A DNA stretch of 64,000 bases from positions 10,022,855-10,086,854 of the forward strand of contig NC_012877.2 of assembly GCF_000003195.3 (NCBI RefSeq). The letters are read 5' to 3'. The stretch is from Sorghum bicolor. Its lineage: Eukaryota > Streptophyta > Magnoliopsida > Poales > Poaceae. Every line of letters starts with the position of its first letter. Position 1 is the stretch's first letter. Shown here piece by piece: positions 37,246 through 49,031 of the stretch. A program made the translations under genes and the position numbers. The notes below the pieces were generated by a model. It did not search any database. It had not been told where the DNA came from and saw only the letters and a list, made by a program, of their open reading frames with translations.

Positions 37246-40200
37246 GGCGGAGCCTGAGGAAGAATCCCCCAGCGATGATGACGGTGACGACGAGGGCAGC
37301 GACGACTCCGAGGGGATGGCGTCACGCCTTGACCGAATCCTCGAGGGTCCGCCTCGAGGCGACGTCGACGCCCCCCGGACAGGAACTCCGAAGGAGGGTC
37401 CGGGCGGATCTCACCGCCCTCGGGTCGACACCCCTCCTGCGCCCATGGCTGGTCAGGTCGCGCCATGCCCTCCCCCTACGCCGAGGGGGGGCGGCCATGC
37501 TAGGCCCCAGGCGACGGGGCCACTGACTCGCGGTCGCGCCGCGGCTTTCGAGAAAGGAGAGGCCGGCCGCAGGAGCGCCAGTCCCGGTGCCCGCCAAGCG
37601 GGAGTTGCTGCGGGGTGGTTCGAGGCCCACCGGTCGGGGCGGCGGGAGGCGAGCTATTCTCCCTGTGGGGTAAGCTTCTTCGACGTTGCGACTTTTGTTT
37701 TCCTGTTCCTCTGCATTTTCTCATACACCGAACTTTTTACGTTCATCCCTTTCTTTTCTCAGGCTAAAGCGGACACTCGAGCAGGCCCAGCCTTCAATGG
37801 CGAAAAGGCTCAAAGCGGGAGGAGTCTCCAAAGAGCCAGGTTTGTAGCTTACTTCTGGTCTTGTGACGTTCTTGCGTTGGTCATTATAGTCACCGGCCTT
37901 TATTCTTCATTTTGCAGGCTCCTCCGACTCTCAACCTCCGGCCGACGTCGAAAGTGCTCTGCCTCGTCCCGAGCCTACCCCGTTGCCGTCGACGCGTGGC
38001 GAGGCGCCCCAAACTCAGGTGCAAGAAGGAGCCCCCGAGCCTCCTCGATTGGGGGTCGAGGCGGACCCCATCACCATCAACGACACGTCTGGCGGTAACG
38101 AGGCATCTGGGGATGCCCGCCCTATGGAGGAGGAGGCATCGACCTCCCTCGTCGCGGGACGGACTCCCTGGCCCGCTGGCCTTCGAGCCCTCGAGGAGCA
38201 GAAGAAGAAAGAGGAGGAGGAGGAGGAGCGGGAGCGCGGGGCAACGCGGCAGCCGCAGGAGCAGCAGCAGGAGGAGGAACAGCAGCAGCAAATGCTTGAG
38301 GGGCAGCAGCAGCAACATCGAGGGGGCCAAGAAGAGGGACCGCTCGAGCCCCCGCCTCAAGGTCTGCCCCAACCAGTACCACTGGCACCGCAAGAGCCCG
38401 GTGAGCAGGAAGAAGATTTGCCGGTGTACGGCCCTCCGACCCCAGCGTGGCTCCTTCCGGGGGCGCCCGCCGCGATCCGGGCAGAGCCGGGGCGAGCGGA
38501 CGGAGTGGTGGCACTCGCCTGCATGATGCGCACCCCCGCCGACCCCGAGTCCGAGATCAGGAGGACGATCTACGGCATGGACGGGATCGCCCCAGGGTTC
38601 CTCCGGGAGCGTCGGGCATGGGAGGACCGCTTTCCCTCTGAGGAGGACGAGATCGGGACGTCGGGGAGTAAGGACGGTACCTGGAAGACGGTGGACGACG
38701 ATGGGCGGTTCCCATGCCTCGTCGACCTGTTCTTGCACCATGAGGGCTCCCTCGAGACCGTCGAGGACCTTATCCGCGGCGTCAAGGCGCGGGCCGACCG
38801 GGAGATGGAGCACTGGTGCCCCGATAGGATCCGCATCCGGGCTTCCACTGATCCGTCCGAGCCCAACATCTTCCTGGACGATAGCAAGGAGGCGGAGAAA
38901 TGGGAACATGTCGAGGAGCTCCGCCTTTGGATGAAGCACGTGGTGGGGCTCCTGGCGGACGTTATCAACAATGGGCTCACGCCGGCCTACTTTGTAAGTA
39001 TTTTTCGGTCCTTAATTCTCATAGACCCTTTGGTTTCACGTTCTAACCGTCAGACCCCCGGCTCGCAGGACATGAAAGAGACCTCTCGTATCAAGTCGAG
39101 CTTCATCCATGCCACAAGAGGAGGCTGGGAGCAGCTCCTCGTCCTCAAGGACCAACTCCTCGAGTCGCAAAAAAGCTCCTTAAGGCCTATAAGGACCTTG
39201 TAGCACTCGAGGAGGAGAAGAAGGCGAGGGAGGCTGCTTTGGTCGAGGCTCGAGAGGCTTCAAGGAAGGCGGAGGAGGAGACGACACTGCTGCAGGAGCG
39301 GGCTCTAACGGTCGAAGAAGCCGCGTCTAAAGCCTGGGAGGAGGCCCTATCCTATAAGAACGTCATCGCTGATTTGGACAAGGAGAAGGGCCTTCTCAAG
39401 ACCGACCTGGACTCCCTCCAAGATTCCTTTCAAAGGATGAAGGTGGCATATGTGGACAGCGAGGTTGCCAAGGGCGCCGCAGAGGACGCAAAGAAGAAGG
39501 CCCTCAAAGATCTCGAGGCAGAGCGGGCTCGATCCCGCGGGCTCTCTGACGACGTCGAACATCTGAAGGGAGAGCTGTTGGAGAAGAGTGGGGCCATTGC
39601 TCAGGCTGGCAAGGCGATCGAGGACCTCCACGTTGCCAACACTGAGCTGGCCTGCTCCAACAAAGAGATCGAGAGGACCAACACCAGACTGGTCGGCGAG
39701 AATACGGCCCTAGAAGAGAGTGTCCGTGGTACGTCTCCTTTGTCGGATTTCACTTTCAAGGTGTGCTTGGTTTTTCCTAAAGCTTCTTGTATTGGTATTT
39801 ATAGGGCTTAAGGACGAACTCTTGGCCACCCAAGCCGAAGCCTGCAATGCTAAGGCCCAGCTCGAGGCGGAGGTTGCTTTGAACCGTCGAGTGCGGACGG
39901 CGATAAGCGACCTCTCGACCTCTTGGGAGATCGAGCCTATGGACGAGTCGAAGGAGGACGCTCGAGGTGACGCACTGGTCGACCAGCTGTGCTACTTAGG
40001 CGCGACGTTGCGAGATCGGGTGCGGGATGCCCTCCACATCGGGGTGAAACGGGCAATGGCGGTTGTCTGCTCGGGCTTCTCCTACGACATGGAGGTAGTG
40101 TCCCATGGCTTCGTCACCAACATCTCTAAGACCGATGCGGAAAATGAAGAGAGGCTCCACGCCTTGATCGATGACACGGAGGCTCCTGGGGAGAGGCTGG

Positions 40201-40283
40201 CCAAGCTATTTGAGCCTGAGGTGCTTCCTCCTGAGACTAGCTCGGGCATAGGCGAGGGTGGTGAGGGTCGTGCTGAAGACTAA
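37246..40283 (+). pseudogene. Accessory gene of the Tat element, 3' part (acidic and coiled-coil exons)
   Basis: Exon 2 continues here in phase with an acidic run (EEESPSDDDGDDEGSDD) and ends at 37669. Further exons with GT..AG borders are 37763-37839, 37918-38993, 39069-39728 and 39805-40283, ending in a TAA-type stop at 40283. They encode a Q/E-rich linker (about 38200-38320), a globular segment with YGMDGIAPGFLRER and W-rich blocks, then a long heptad-rich coiled coil (39190-39880). The phase between 37669 and 37763 does not fit the downstream frame. A one-base loss in an A-run near 39169-39175 also shifts the frame. The copy is therefore broken even without the Athila insertion. Confidence 0.7.
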
Positions 40284-40841
40284 GGCCTGCGAGCCTGCTT
40301 TGGGTGCCTGGGGCCCCTTGTATAGTATTCTTATTAACTTGTTTTTTAAGTGATACGGTATCTTTAAATATCTGTTAAGTGTTTATCTGTCTTTCCGCTT
40401 GAGGTTCTTTTACTTCCTTTTTGCGCCTACGTTTGTATTCCTTGTTCGATCTTTTGTCAAAAACGGCCTCGATCACCCTAAGGGTGAGGAAGTGAGTCGA
40501 GTTTCTGTAGCCCGGGGGCGTAGGAGTTCCTAGGCTCATCATCCCTCGGCCCTTAAGGGGCTGGAGGCGCCTCAACTACTCGATCGTGGAAGGTTTACTA
40601 AGTAAGGAAGAGAGAATTTTTTTTGGCTTTTTCGACACTTGGGGGGGGTTACCCCCCTGGTAGCCCCCGAGGGGGTGCTAACTATGATGGGTCATAGTCG
40701 GCGCCCCCTTGTGACGTCGAGATTTTAACTTGTATAGCGTTGGTACAAAAGGAATGCTCGAGGGAAAGACTTTATTTATTCATGCATTCATTTACAAAGT
40801 CTTAGTACAGAATGGGCACTGGAACATAAAGCTTCGAAATT
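40284..40841. other. Spacer between accessory gene and gag-pol ends
   Basis: The accessory gene (plus) and pol (minus) converge here. No gene is seen. A C-rich tract tagcccccgag near 40663 repeats the sequence of the primer tract at the LTR (25815) and of 25913. Confidence 0.5.
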
Positions 40842-42200
40842 CTAAGGGTAGAATCGACGTAGTTGTTCGATGTTCCATGCGTTGGTGAAGATTGCCCCCT
40901 TCTCGTCTGCTAACTTGTACGTTCCTGGCTTCAAGACTTCAGCCACCACGTACGGGCCTTCCCAAGGCGGAGTCAGCTTGTGGCGTCCTTGATTGCTTTG
41001 CCGTCGCCGCAGGACAAGGTCGCCCACGTTTAAGTCCCTCTTGCATACGTGTTTGTCGTGGTAGCGTCGAAGTTTCTGCTGGTATCTGGCAGAGTTGAGG
41101 AGGGCCATGTCTCGAGCCTCCTCGAGCTGATCGACCGCATTCTCTTGAGTCTCCTTATTTGATTGCTCGTTGTACGCTTTGAGTCGAGGGGACCCGTATT
41201 CGAGGTCTATGGGGAGGACGGCCTCAGAGTCGTAGACCATGAAGAATGGGGTGTACTTTGTGGCCTTGCTTGGTGTTGTCCTTAGGCTCCATAGGGCCGA
41301 GGAAAGTTCCTCGACCCTTTTCTTGCCGAATTTCTTCAAGCGATTGTAGATCCTTGGCTTGAGTCCTTGCAAAATCATGCCGTTAGCACGCTCGACCTGG
41401 CCGTTAGTTCGAGGGTGGGCTACTGCAGACCAGTTCACACGGATGTGATGCTGATCGCAGAAGTCCAAGAACTTTTTGCCGGTGAACTACGTGCCGTTGT
41501 CGGTGATGATGACGTTGGGGATCCCAAACCGGTGGATGATGTCGGTGAAGAAAAGGACGGCCTGCTCGGAGCGGATGTTGGTGATGGGTCGAGCCTCGAT
41601 CCATTTGAAGAATTTATCGATGGCCACCAGCAAGTGGGTGTATCCTCCTTTTGCCTTTTGTAGGGGCCCTACTAAGTCGAGCCCCCACACCGCAAATGGC
41701 CAGGTGATGGGGATCATCTGAAGAGCGTGAGCGGGCAGATGCGTCTGTTTGGCATAGAACTGGCACCCATGACATGAGCGTACGAGCTCGATGGCATCTG
41801 CTACGACCGTTGGCCAGTAGAAGCCTTGTCGGAAGGCGTTCCCTACTAGGGTCCGTGGAGCAGCGTGGTGGCCGCAAGCCCCCGAGTGTAGGTCCTCGAG
41901 GAGTTTCCGTCCCTCTTCCACGGTGATGCAACGCTGCAAGACCCCCATCGGGCTTCGTCGATATAGCTCATTGCCTTCGCCATAAATCACATATGACTTG
42001 GCCCGTCTAGCGATACGGCGGGCCTCAGATCGATCTTCTGGCAGCTCGCAGCGGATTAGGCAGTCGAGGAACGGTGTGCACCAGTCGAACGGTCGACCAG
42101 GTCGCTGTTCTACCTCCATCACCTCTGCTGCCATCAGTAGTGCGTCGACGGTGTCGGTTGGCTGGGCGGGAGCGGCATCGACGCCAGCCCCCGAGCCCAA
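40842..42200 (-). pseudogene. Tat element integrase region
   Basis: Two open blocks (41487-42200 and 40842-41468), shifted one base in frame from the upstream pol, encode the integrase. Visible are the finger (HHAAPRTLV with CHGCQFYAKQ), WGLDLVGPL, VIITDNG, and VERANGMI with the catalytic glutamate. A stop codon at 41487-41489 falls in the core right after TDNGT. The C-terminal part has the usual YHDKHV..RDLNVGDLVLRR and WEGPYVV motifs. Confidence 0.85.
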
Positions 42201-42250
42201 GTCGACGGATGGCTCGTGACGAGTTGGGAGTCACCTCGGACGTCGAGGCG

Positions 42251-45200
42251 TCAGACTCCTAGCTCGATGGCGATCTTGAGACTGTTGACGAGGGCGTCGT
42301 ATTCTGCGACATTATTGGATGCGGTAAAGTGAATCCTGATGACGTACCTCATATGGACGCCCAAGGGCGAGATGAACAACAGGCCGGCCCCGGCCCCCGT
42401 CTTCATGAGTGACCCGTCGAAATACATCGTCCACAGCTCCGACTGGACCTGAGTCGGGGGAAGCTGGGAGTCTGTCCATTCCACGACGAAGTCCACCAGA
42501 GCTTGTGATTTGATGGCCTTGCGAGGCGCATAAGTGAGAGTCTCACACATGAGCTCGACCGACCATTTAGCTATTCTTCCCGTGGCCTCCTTACTCTGGA
42601 TTATCTCACCCAGGGGGAAAGATGAGACCACCGTGATAGGGTGGCCAAGGAAGTAGTGCTGCAGCTTACGCCGGGCGAGGATTACGGCATAGATCAGCTT
42701 CTGGATTTGGGAGTAACGTGCCTTAGTCTCCGAGAGTACTTCACTGACAAAATAGACTGGCCTCTAGACTGGCAACGCATGGCCCTCCTCCTGCCTTTCG
42801 ACTACCACCGCTGCACTGACAACCTGGGTCGTCGAGGCGACGTAAAGGAGAAGTGGTTCCGCAGGTTGAGGTGGGACTAGGACTGGTGCTGAGGTTAGTG
42901 TTTTCTTCAGATTTTCGAGGGCCTCCTCGGCCTCGGGGGTCCAAGAAAAACGCTCGACTTTCTTCAGAAGTCGATACAGCGGCAACGCCCTTTCTCCTAA
43001 TCTCGAGATGAAACGGCTCAACGCCGCTAGGCATCCCGTGACTCTCTGTACCCCCTTGATGTCTCGGATCGGCCCCATTCTTGTGATGGCTGAGACTTTC
43101 TCGGGGTTGGCCTCGATGCCACGCTGGGAAACAATGTAGCCCAAGAGCATGCCTCGAGGCACACCGAAAACGCATTTCTCGGGATTGAGCTTGATCTGGT
43201 TGGCGCGTAAGCAGCTAAAAGCGATCTCGAGGTCCTGGATCAGGTCTCCTTGCCGCTTTGATTTGACGACTATGTCGTCGACGTAGGCCTCGACCGTCGA
43301 CCCTATATGCTTGCCAAATACGTGGAGCATGCATTGTTGGTACGTGGCTCCCGCATTTCGAAGCCCAAACGGCATGGTTACATAGCAATACATCCCGAAA
43401 GGTGTGATGAAAGAGGTCGCGAGCTGGTCGGACTCTTTCATTTTTATTTGATGGTAACCAGAATATGCATCAAGAAAAGAAAGGGTTTCACATCCCGCAG
43501 TAGAATCAACAATTTGATCAATACATGGTAAAGGAAAAGGAACTTTTGGACATGCTTTATTTAAACTCGTGTAATCGACACACATCCTCATTTTCCCATT
43601 CTTCTTCTTAACTAGTACAGGGTTTGCTAATCAGTTGGGATGGTGAACCTCCTTGATGAATCCGGCCGTCAAAAGCTTGTGAACCTCCTCGCCAATGATC
43701 TTGCGCTTCTCCTCGTCGAATCGGCGCAACCGTTGCTTCACTGGCTTGGAACAGGCTCGAATCTCCAAGGAGTGCTCGGCGACTTCCCTCGGTATGCCCG
43801 GCATGTCCGAGGGACTCCATGCAAACATGTCGGCATTCGCACGGAGAAAGTCGACGAGCACAGCTTCCTATTTGGGGTCGAGGTCGGCGCTGATCGTCAG
43901 CACCTTGCCGTCGGAGTTGTTGGGGTCGAGCTGGATCTTCTTGGTTCCCTCTGCTGGCTCGAAGTTGCCCGCATGGCGCTTGGGCTCTGGAGCCTCAGTG
44001 GCCAGGGCCTCGAGTTTTGCGATGAGCTCGGTGGAGTTCTCGACTGCCTCCCCATACTCGACGCACTCGACGTCGCACTCGTAAGCGTGCTCGAAGGAGG
44101 AGCTGACAGTGATGACGCCTTTGGGACCGGGCATCTTCAGCTTCAAGTAGGTGTAGTTGGGTATGGCCATGAACTTGGCGTAGCCCGGGCGCCCGATGAT
44201 GGTGTGGTACGTGCCCCGGAACCCGACCACCTCAAAGGTGAGGGTCTCCTTCCTGAAGTTGGCCGCCGTGCCGAAGCAGACCGGTAGGTCGATTCGACCC
44301 ACCGGCAGCGCCTTTTTCCCTGGCACGACGCCATGGAAACCGCCGGCACTTGGCTGGAGCCGTCCCCTATCGATGCCGAGGAGGTCGAGGGTCTCGAGGT
44401 AGATGATGTTGAGGCTGCTGCCTCCGTCCATTAGCACCTTTGAGAGCCAGGTGTTGACGATGATGGGGTCGACGACGAGCGGGTAAACACCTGGGGCGAC
44501 TACCTTGTCGGGGTGGTCCTCTTGATCGAAGGTGATGGGAGTGCTCGACCAGCTAAGGTACTGGGGCACCGCCATTCTTGCCGCGAAGACCTCACACCGC
44601 TCCCTTTTGCGCTGCCTCGTGGTCAACTGCGTCGAGGGCCCACCATAGATCATGTAGCAGTCGTGGACGGCGGGGAAGACGTCGCCATCTTTGTTGTCCT
44701 CCATGTTGCCGCCCTTCTCTTTTTTGGAGTCGTCACGCGTGTCCTTTTTGAACCCTAGTCCGTCGAAGTGCTTTCTCAGCATACGACAGTCCTTGAGCTT
44801 GTGGTTGGCGCCTCCATTATGGTAAGGGTATGGCTCCTCTAGCATCTTATCGAAGATACCTCCATCTGGAGGGCCTCGAGGCTTCTTCCGCTCCATGGCG
44901 GCGACAAGGTTGTCGTCGAAATCTTCCCGTTGGAACTGCCGTGCTTTCTGCTTCTTCTTGTTCTTTTTGAACCCTCGACTGGGGGTCCCATCTTCATCGA
45001 CGGGCTGTTTGCCTTTCCTTCCTTCACAACTGAAGAAAGCGCCGACTGCCTCCTCCCCTGCTGCGTAGTTTGCCACTACGTCCATTAGCTCATCGACGGT
45101 CTGAGGGCGATTTCGGCCCAATTCTCGTACCAGGTCTCAACTGGTGGTACCAGAGACAAAGGCCAGGATGACGTCATGGTCAGGGATATGTGGCAGCTCA

Positions 45201-47002
45201 GTGCGCTGCTTCGAGAAGCGTTGAGCATACTCTCGAAGAGTTTCTCCTGACTTCTGCTTGCATTTGCTGAGGTCCCACGAGTTCCCAGGCCGTATGTAGG
45301 TCCCTTTGAAGTTACCCTCGAAGACTTTAACCAAATTGACCCAGTCGTGGATCTGATTTGCTGGAAGTTCCTCGAGCCATCGACGGGCGGTGTCGGAGAG
45401 GAAGAGTGGTAGCTGTCTGACGATGGCTCGATCATCCCCTCGAGCGCCTCTTAGCTGACAGGCCAGCCTAAAATCGGCCAGCCACAACTCTGGTTTGGTC
45501 TCACCATTTTATTTCGCGATGCTGGTCGGGGGTCGGAATGGACTGGGCAGGGGCGTGCTGCGGATTGCCCTGCTGAATACCCGTGGGCCTGGTGGCTCGG
45601 GGGCCATCCGGTCCTCGTCGCTGTCATACCTTCCACCGCGATGCGCGCTATAACCGCGCTCTTCCGCATCCCCGTACCGACGGCGTCGATTCTCTTCGAT
45701 GTCATGCCGGACGTCGTGTCGACGCTGATTGTCGACAGGGAGGACGAGAGTGGTCTTCCTTCCTCGAGGGGGTGGCTGTTGGTGGACTGACACCTCCTTT
45801 TCATTTTGGGGCGGCTCATCACGCTTTTCAGTGGCTGCTCCTCGTCGTCGAGAAGCCGAGCTTTCGGCTTGTTGAACCGCCGCTACCTGGAGCAGAGTCT
45901 GCACCTCGTCTCGAATGCGTCGAGCTTGGGAGTTCGATGGCTCTGGCATGTTGCATAGCAGCATTGTTGCTGCCACTACGTTCTGGCCTGCTCGAGGGAA
46001 GCGGCTGACGGGTTGCTCTGGCTCCGCGTCTCCGACGATTTGCCGGTGTACCTCTCGAGCTCGCCTACGGACACTTCCGCCGGGCGGGTAAGGCAAGTCT
46101 TGTTCGAGGATTTGCTCGAGCAGGACGAGGCGCTCCAGGTCTTCGTCGAGCTTTGTCTTGAGCTCTCGTAACTGCGCAGGCTGCGCGGCCCTGTCTTCCT
46201 ATGGAAGTGGGTCGACCTGTCCGCCGTCCCCAGGCATCCTGGGGTCTTCCCTTATTGCAGGGGCTCGACCGCCCGCAGCTGCGTCCTGTGTCTCGTCGGT
46301 AGTTTCTACTGCCCCGTCGATGTGATAGCATTCCCTAGTAGGGTCGTAGCTATCGGTCTCGGAGTCGGAGTCCGGCTTGGCGGCGTAGAAACATCCACGT
46401 CCCTCCTCCAATAGCCGTTGCCTGAGCGAGGTGATCGTGTATCGCCCAGGGCCTAGGCGACGGAGGCCTCGCACCTGGGAGAGATCTGGCAGCTTGGACC
46501 TCGACTGTTGTGCTTCAGAGTTACGCGGGAGAACCATTGGTCTCTCTACGTATGACTAGGCATTTGGGCATATCGCTCTGGCGAGCGATGCTGTGGCGTT
46601 GTCCAATCCAAATGGCAGTGCCCTTCTTGGACTGATCAACCCGTGTGGAAGTAACCTGGCGGCAGGTGTGTCACCTCTTGTCGTCGTGTGACGCTGAACC
46701 GGCATATCCACGGTTCCGGCACGCGGGGCTGCCGACTCTCGTGTCACCTCCTGCCTAGCACGAACTGCTGGTCGTGACGAGGCAGAGGGGCGACGATGAT
46801 GCTGTCCACGCCTCTTCTTGGGCGGGGAGGCATGGTGGCGAGGGCGTCTCGGGCCCCTCAACCGTGCTGGCGCAATGCGGGCTCCTCCTGGTCCTTTGAT
46901 CGAGAGTAAGATCATGTCATAGCCGGAGCCAGTCGACATGAACTCAAGACTCCCAAACCAAATCACCGTGGAGCGCGGAATCGGCGAAGCGAGAGTGGCC
47001 AT
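42251..47002 (-). pseudogene. Tat element gag, protease, reverse transcriptase and two RNase H regions
   Basis: A single frame from 47002 to 42251 is broken only by stops, at 46556, 46199, 45509, 45137, 43868, 43631, 42764 and 42251. In order: a basic leader (MATLASPIPRSTVIWFGSLE), an acidic gag N-terminus, gag core (DTARRWLEELP, GNFKGTYIRPGNSWDL), a degenerate zinc knuckle (YPYHNGGANHKLKDC, first Cys replaced), protease (LMDGGSSLNIIY), reverse transcriptase (MRMCVDYTSLNKACPK, YVDDIVVKSK), RT-linked RNase H (very eroded), and the extra RNase H (WTMYFDGSLMKTGAGAGLLF, NNVAEYDALV). Some of these stops may mark ancient domain borders, but at least five fall inside conserved domains. Confidence 0.87.
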
Positions 47003-47040
47003 CTAGAAAGGAGTGGGAAATTGATGAAAAACACACAGGA

Positions 47041-47058
47041 CCCCTACCTGGCGCACCA
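47041..47058 (-). other. Primer-binding site of the Tat element
   Basis: On the minus strand TGGTGCGCCAGGTAGGGG follows the 5' LTR after two bases. It has the TGG start and GC-rich form of Tat-lineage primer sites; I do not assign the tRNA. Confidence 0.75.
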
Positions 47059-47060
47059 AC

Positions 47061-48103
47061 TGTCGGTGTTTTCCCTACGGGGGGTCACACCAACGAGTGA
47101 ATTTATATGCGTGCTCCCTTTCCCAGATGGTGATGCAAGAAGACATAGAGATTTATCCTGGTTCGGGCAAGAGAAGGCCCTACATCCAGCGGGGGAGGGA
47201 AGCTTGTATTGTCTTGCACCTAAGTGCTTGTACAGGGGCGAATACAAGCATGGTATGAAGTATGGGAGTTCTACTGCGTATGTATGGGAGCGGTGTTGCG
47301 TGATCTCTATCTATTCCCGGGTCCTTCCTTTTGTAGCACCAAGGAGAGACCCAGGGTACATGTATAGGTGTTAGAGTAGGGGTCGATAGGAGCATGGCGC
47401 GCTGACCTACTCGAGGCCTCCGTACCGGTATGGCCTCGAGCCGTCCCGTCTTGGTAGCCTGATGATGATTACGCGTGCCCCTGTATCCTGCTCTGCGCGC
47501 CGTCTGGGGCTGGTTCACCGGTCGCACGCCTGTACGATATGGCGGCAGATCCGGCGGAGTGGTTGCGGCGTTGTCAGTCGACGCCCAACCCGTCCTCGAG
47601 AAGGAACCGTGTCTGGTCGAGGGTCAGATGCCGTGCAATGCCCTGATATCCAGAGCGCTGACCTTGGTTGTCTCGAGGGGGTCCTGATTAGACGTTCCAT
47701 CCCTGTTTCCTACGCCCTGACACGCCCTGGGTCGTTTGGTGGGGAAGGCTGCAAAAAGAACGACGGGACGGGTGCCCGTTCCCTATCACGCTTCTCGTGA
47801 CCAGTGTGTTAGGTGGGGAAGCGTCAGGTGCATTAAATGCCCTGGCTCTCGTGCGCGCGTCAGGCGGCGGGCGGCGTCCTTGCGCTCGACGCCTCCTGGT
47901 TCGCGCGAGCCCGTTTCCGTATTCGACGGTAGCTAGCGCTCGACCCCTGATCGATTCGCTCGACGCCATCTCCGTCTTCGAGACCGCGGTTGTCGACGAC
48001 CGCGCATGTGTATGACAGAGCGTTGAGTTGAAGGCCTCGACCTGTGTACGGGTAATCTCGTCATGTGCATCGGTGAGGGTACCCCTTACTGATACCCTCG
48101 ACA
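47061..48103 (-). repeat. 5' LTR of the Tat element (right copy)
   Basis: Counterpart of 24780-25816, bounded by the primer site on the left and the CCTAC duplication on the right. Confidence 0.92.
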
Positions 48104-48180
48104 CCTACCCAAAGATGTATTGCCATGGGAACGAAAAGGTGTGAAGTGGAAAACTGTTACGGCGGCGGATACTAATAAAT
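48104..48180 (+). pseudogene. CACTA transposase TnpD, last segment
   Basis: Downstream of the Tat element the frame encodes LPWERKGVKWKTVTAADTNK and a TAG stop at 48178-48180. The lPW.R.GvkwktV pattern is the usual end of the DUF4216 region, so this is the true TnpD C-terminus. It is one base out of phase with the segment that ends at 24779. Confidence 0.8.
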
Positions 48181-48186
48181 AGTCAT

Positions 48187-48352
48187 TTGTATGTGTGTGA
48201 GACTTTATTTATGTATCCATGTGAGACTACATTTATGTATGCGTGTGAGACTACATTTATGTATGTGTGTGAGACTACATTTATGTATCCATGTGAGACT
48301 ACATTTATGTATGTGTGAGACTACATTTATGTATGTGTGTGAGACTACATTT
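48187..48352 (+). repeat. 24-bp minisatellite after TnpD
   Basis: About seven tandem copies of a unit reading gtgtgagactacatttatgt plus four variable bases, with some units shortened by two bases. It lies just after the TnpD stop codon and would fall in its 3' untranslated region. Confidence 0.9.
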
Positions 48353-49031
48353 CTTAACGCTTTGTCAAATGCAAAAATATCCTATATATCAAATGTAGAT
48401 CTTGATGAGTGGAACAAAATTGCTATTCATGACTTTCGGAGTTGGGGTCGTCTAGGGTCTCGAAAACATGCGTGTAGCAGTGAAAATTTGAAATTTCAAA
48501 ATTTTAGTGGTCTAAACCATCTCAGATGAAAAGTTGACCATTACAACAAATGTGTATCTTGATAAGGGAAACAAACTTTGTATTCATGACTTTTGCATCT
48601 GAGACCATCTTGGGTCCGGTCAAAGTGTATTTTCTAAAAAATACAATGTTTGACTTGGTCAAACTGGGACAAACTAGGCAATAAAAGACCTAAAATGAAA
48701 AAAAATTGAATACAACATAGTTAGATCTCATCAAGGTCTACCTTTGATACACAATACATTTTTGCATTTGGAAAAGTTACAGAAAACTCAGTTCACATGT
48801 TTTGAAAACCCAAGGCGTGGCTTGGTCAAATCTGGTCAAACGAGTGAGTAAATGACCTCAAATGAAAAACTTTTGAATACAAGGTAGACAGAGCTCATCA
48901 AGATACACATTCCATACATAGGACATTTTTGCATTTGAGAAAGTGTTTGTAAACTCTAATCACAAAGTCTTGAATCACACATACACTTTATGAAACTACA
49001 TAAGACCTGGAAGGAAGGATTTGTGTCAAGA
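48353..49031. other. CACTA spacer between its two genes
   Basis: No gene is seen. Two diverged copies of a block of roughly 110 bases (about 48690-48800 and 48855-48965) share 'tcatcaagNtNtacNtttNatac' and 'catttttgcatttg'. The stretch should hold the terminator of TnpD and the promoter of the second gene. Confidence 0.5.

Larger units (their letters stand above)
24780..48103 (-). mobile_element. Tat-lineage Ty3/Gypsy element with an antisense accessory gene
   Basis: The element spans 23.3 kb including a nested Athila insertion (about 14 kb without it). It is flanked by perfect CCTAC duplications (24775-24779 and 48104-48108). The LTRs are 1037 and 1043 bp and begin TGTCGGTG. gag-pol lies on the minus strand at 40842-47002 and has two RNase H regions, the reverse-transcriptase-linked one and an extra one before integrase; this dual RNase H marks the Tat lineage. 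The plus strand carries a spliced accessory gene (26746-40283, interrupted), also a known feature of Tat elements. Many nonsense codons disable gag-pol. Confidence 0.92.

Noticed and set aside
37890..38939. 349-residue minus-strand ORF with leucine runs
   Set aside because: It is the complement of Q/E-rich exons of the accessory gene; the leucine runs mirror CAG/GAG repeats.
48187..48352. CRISPR-like regular repeats
   Set aside because: The 24-bp units are head-to-tail with no unique spacers, in a plant transposon; it is a minisatellite.
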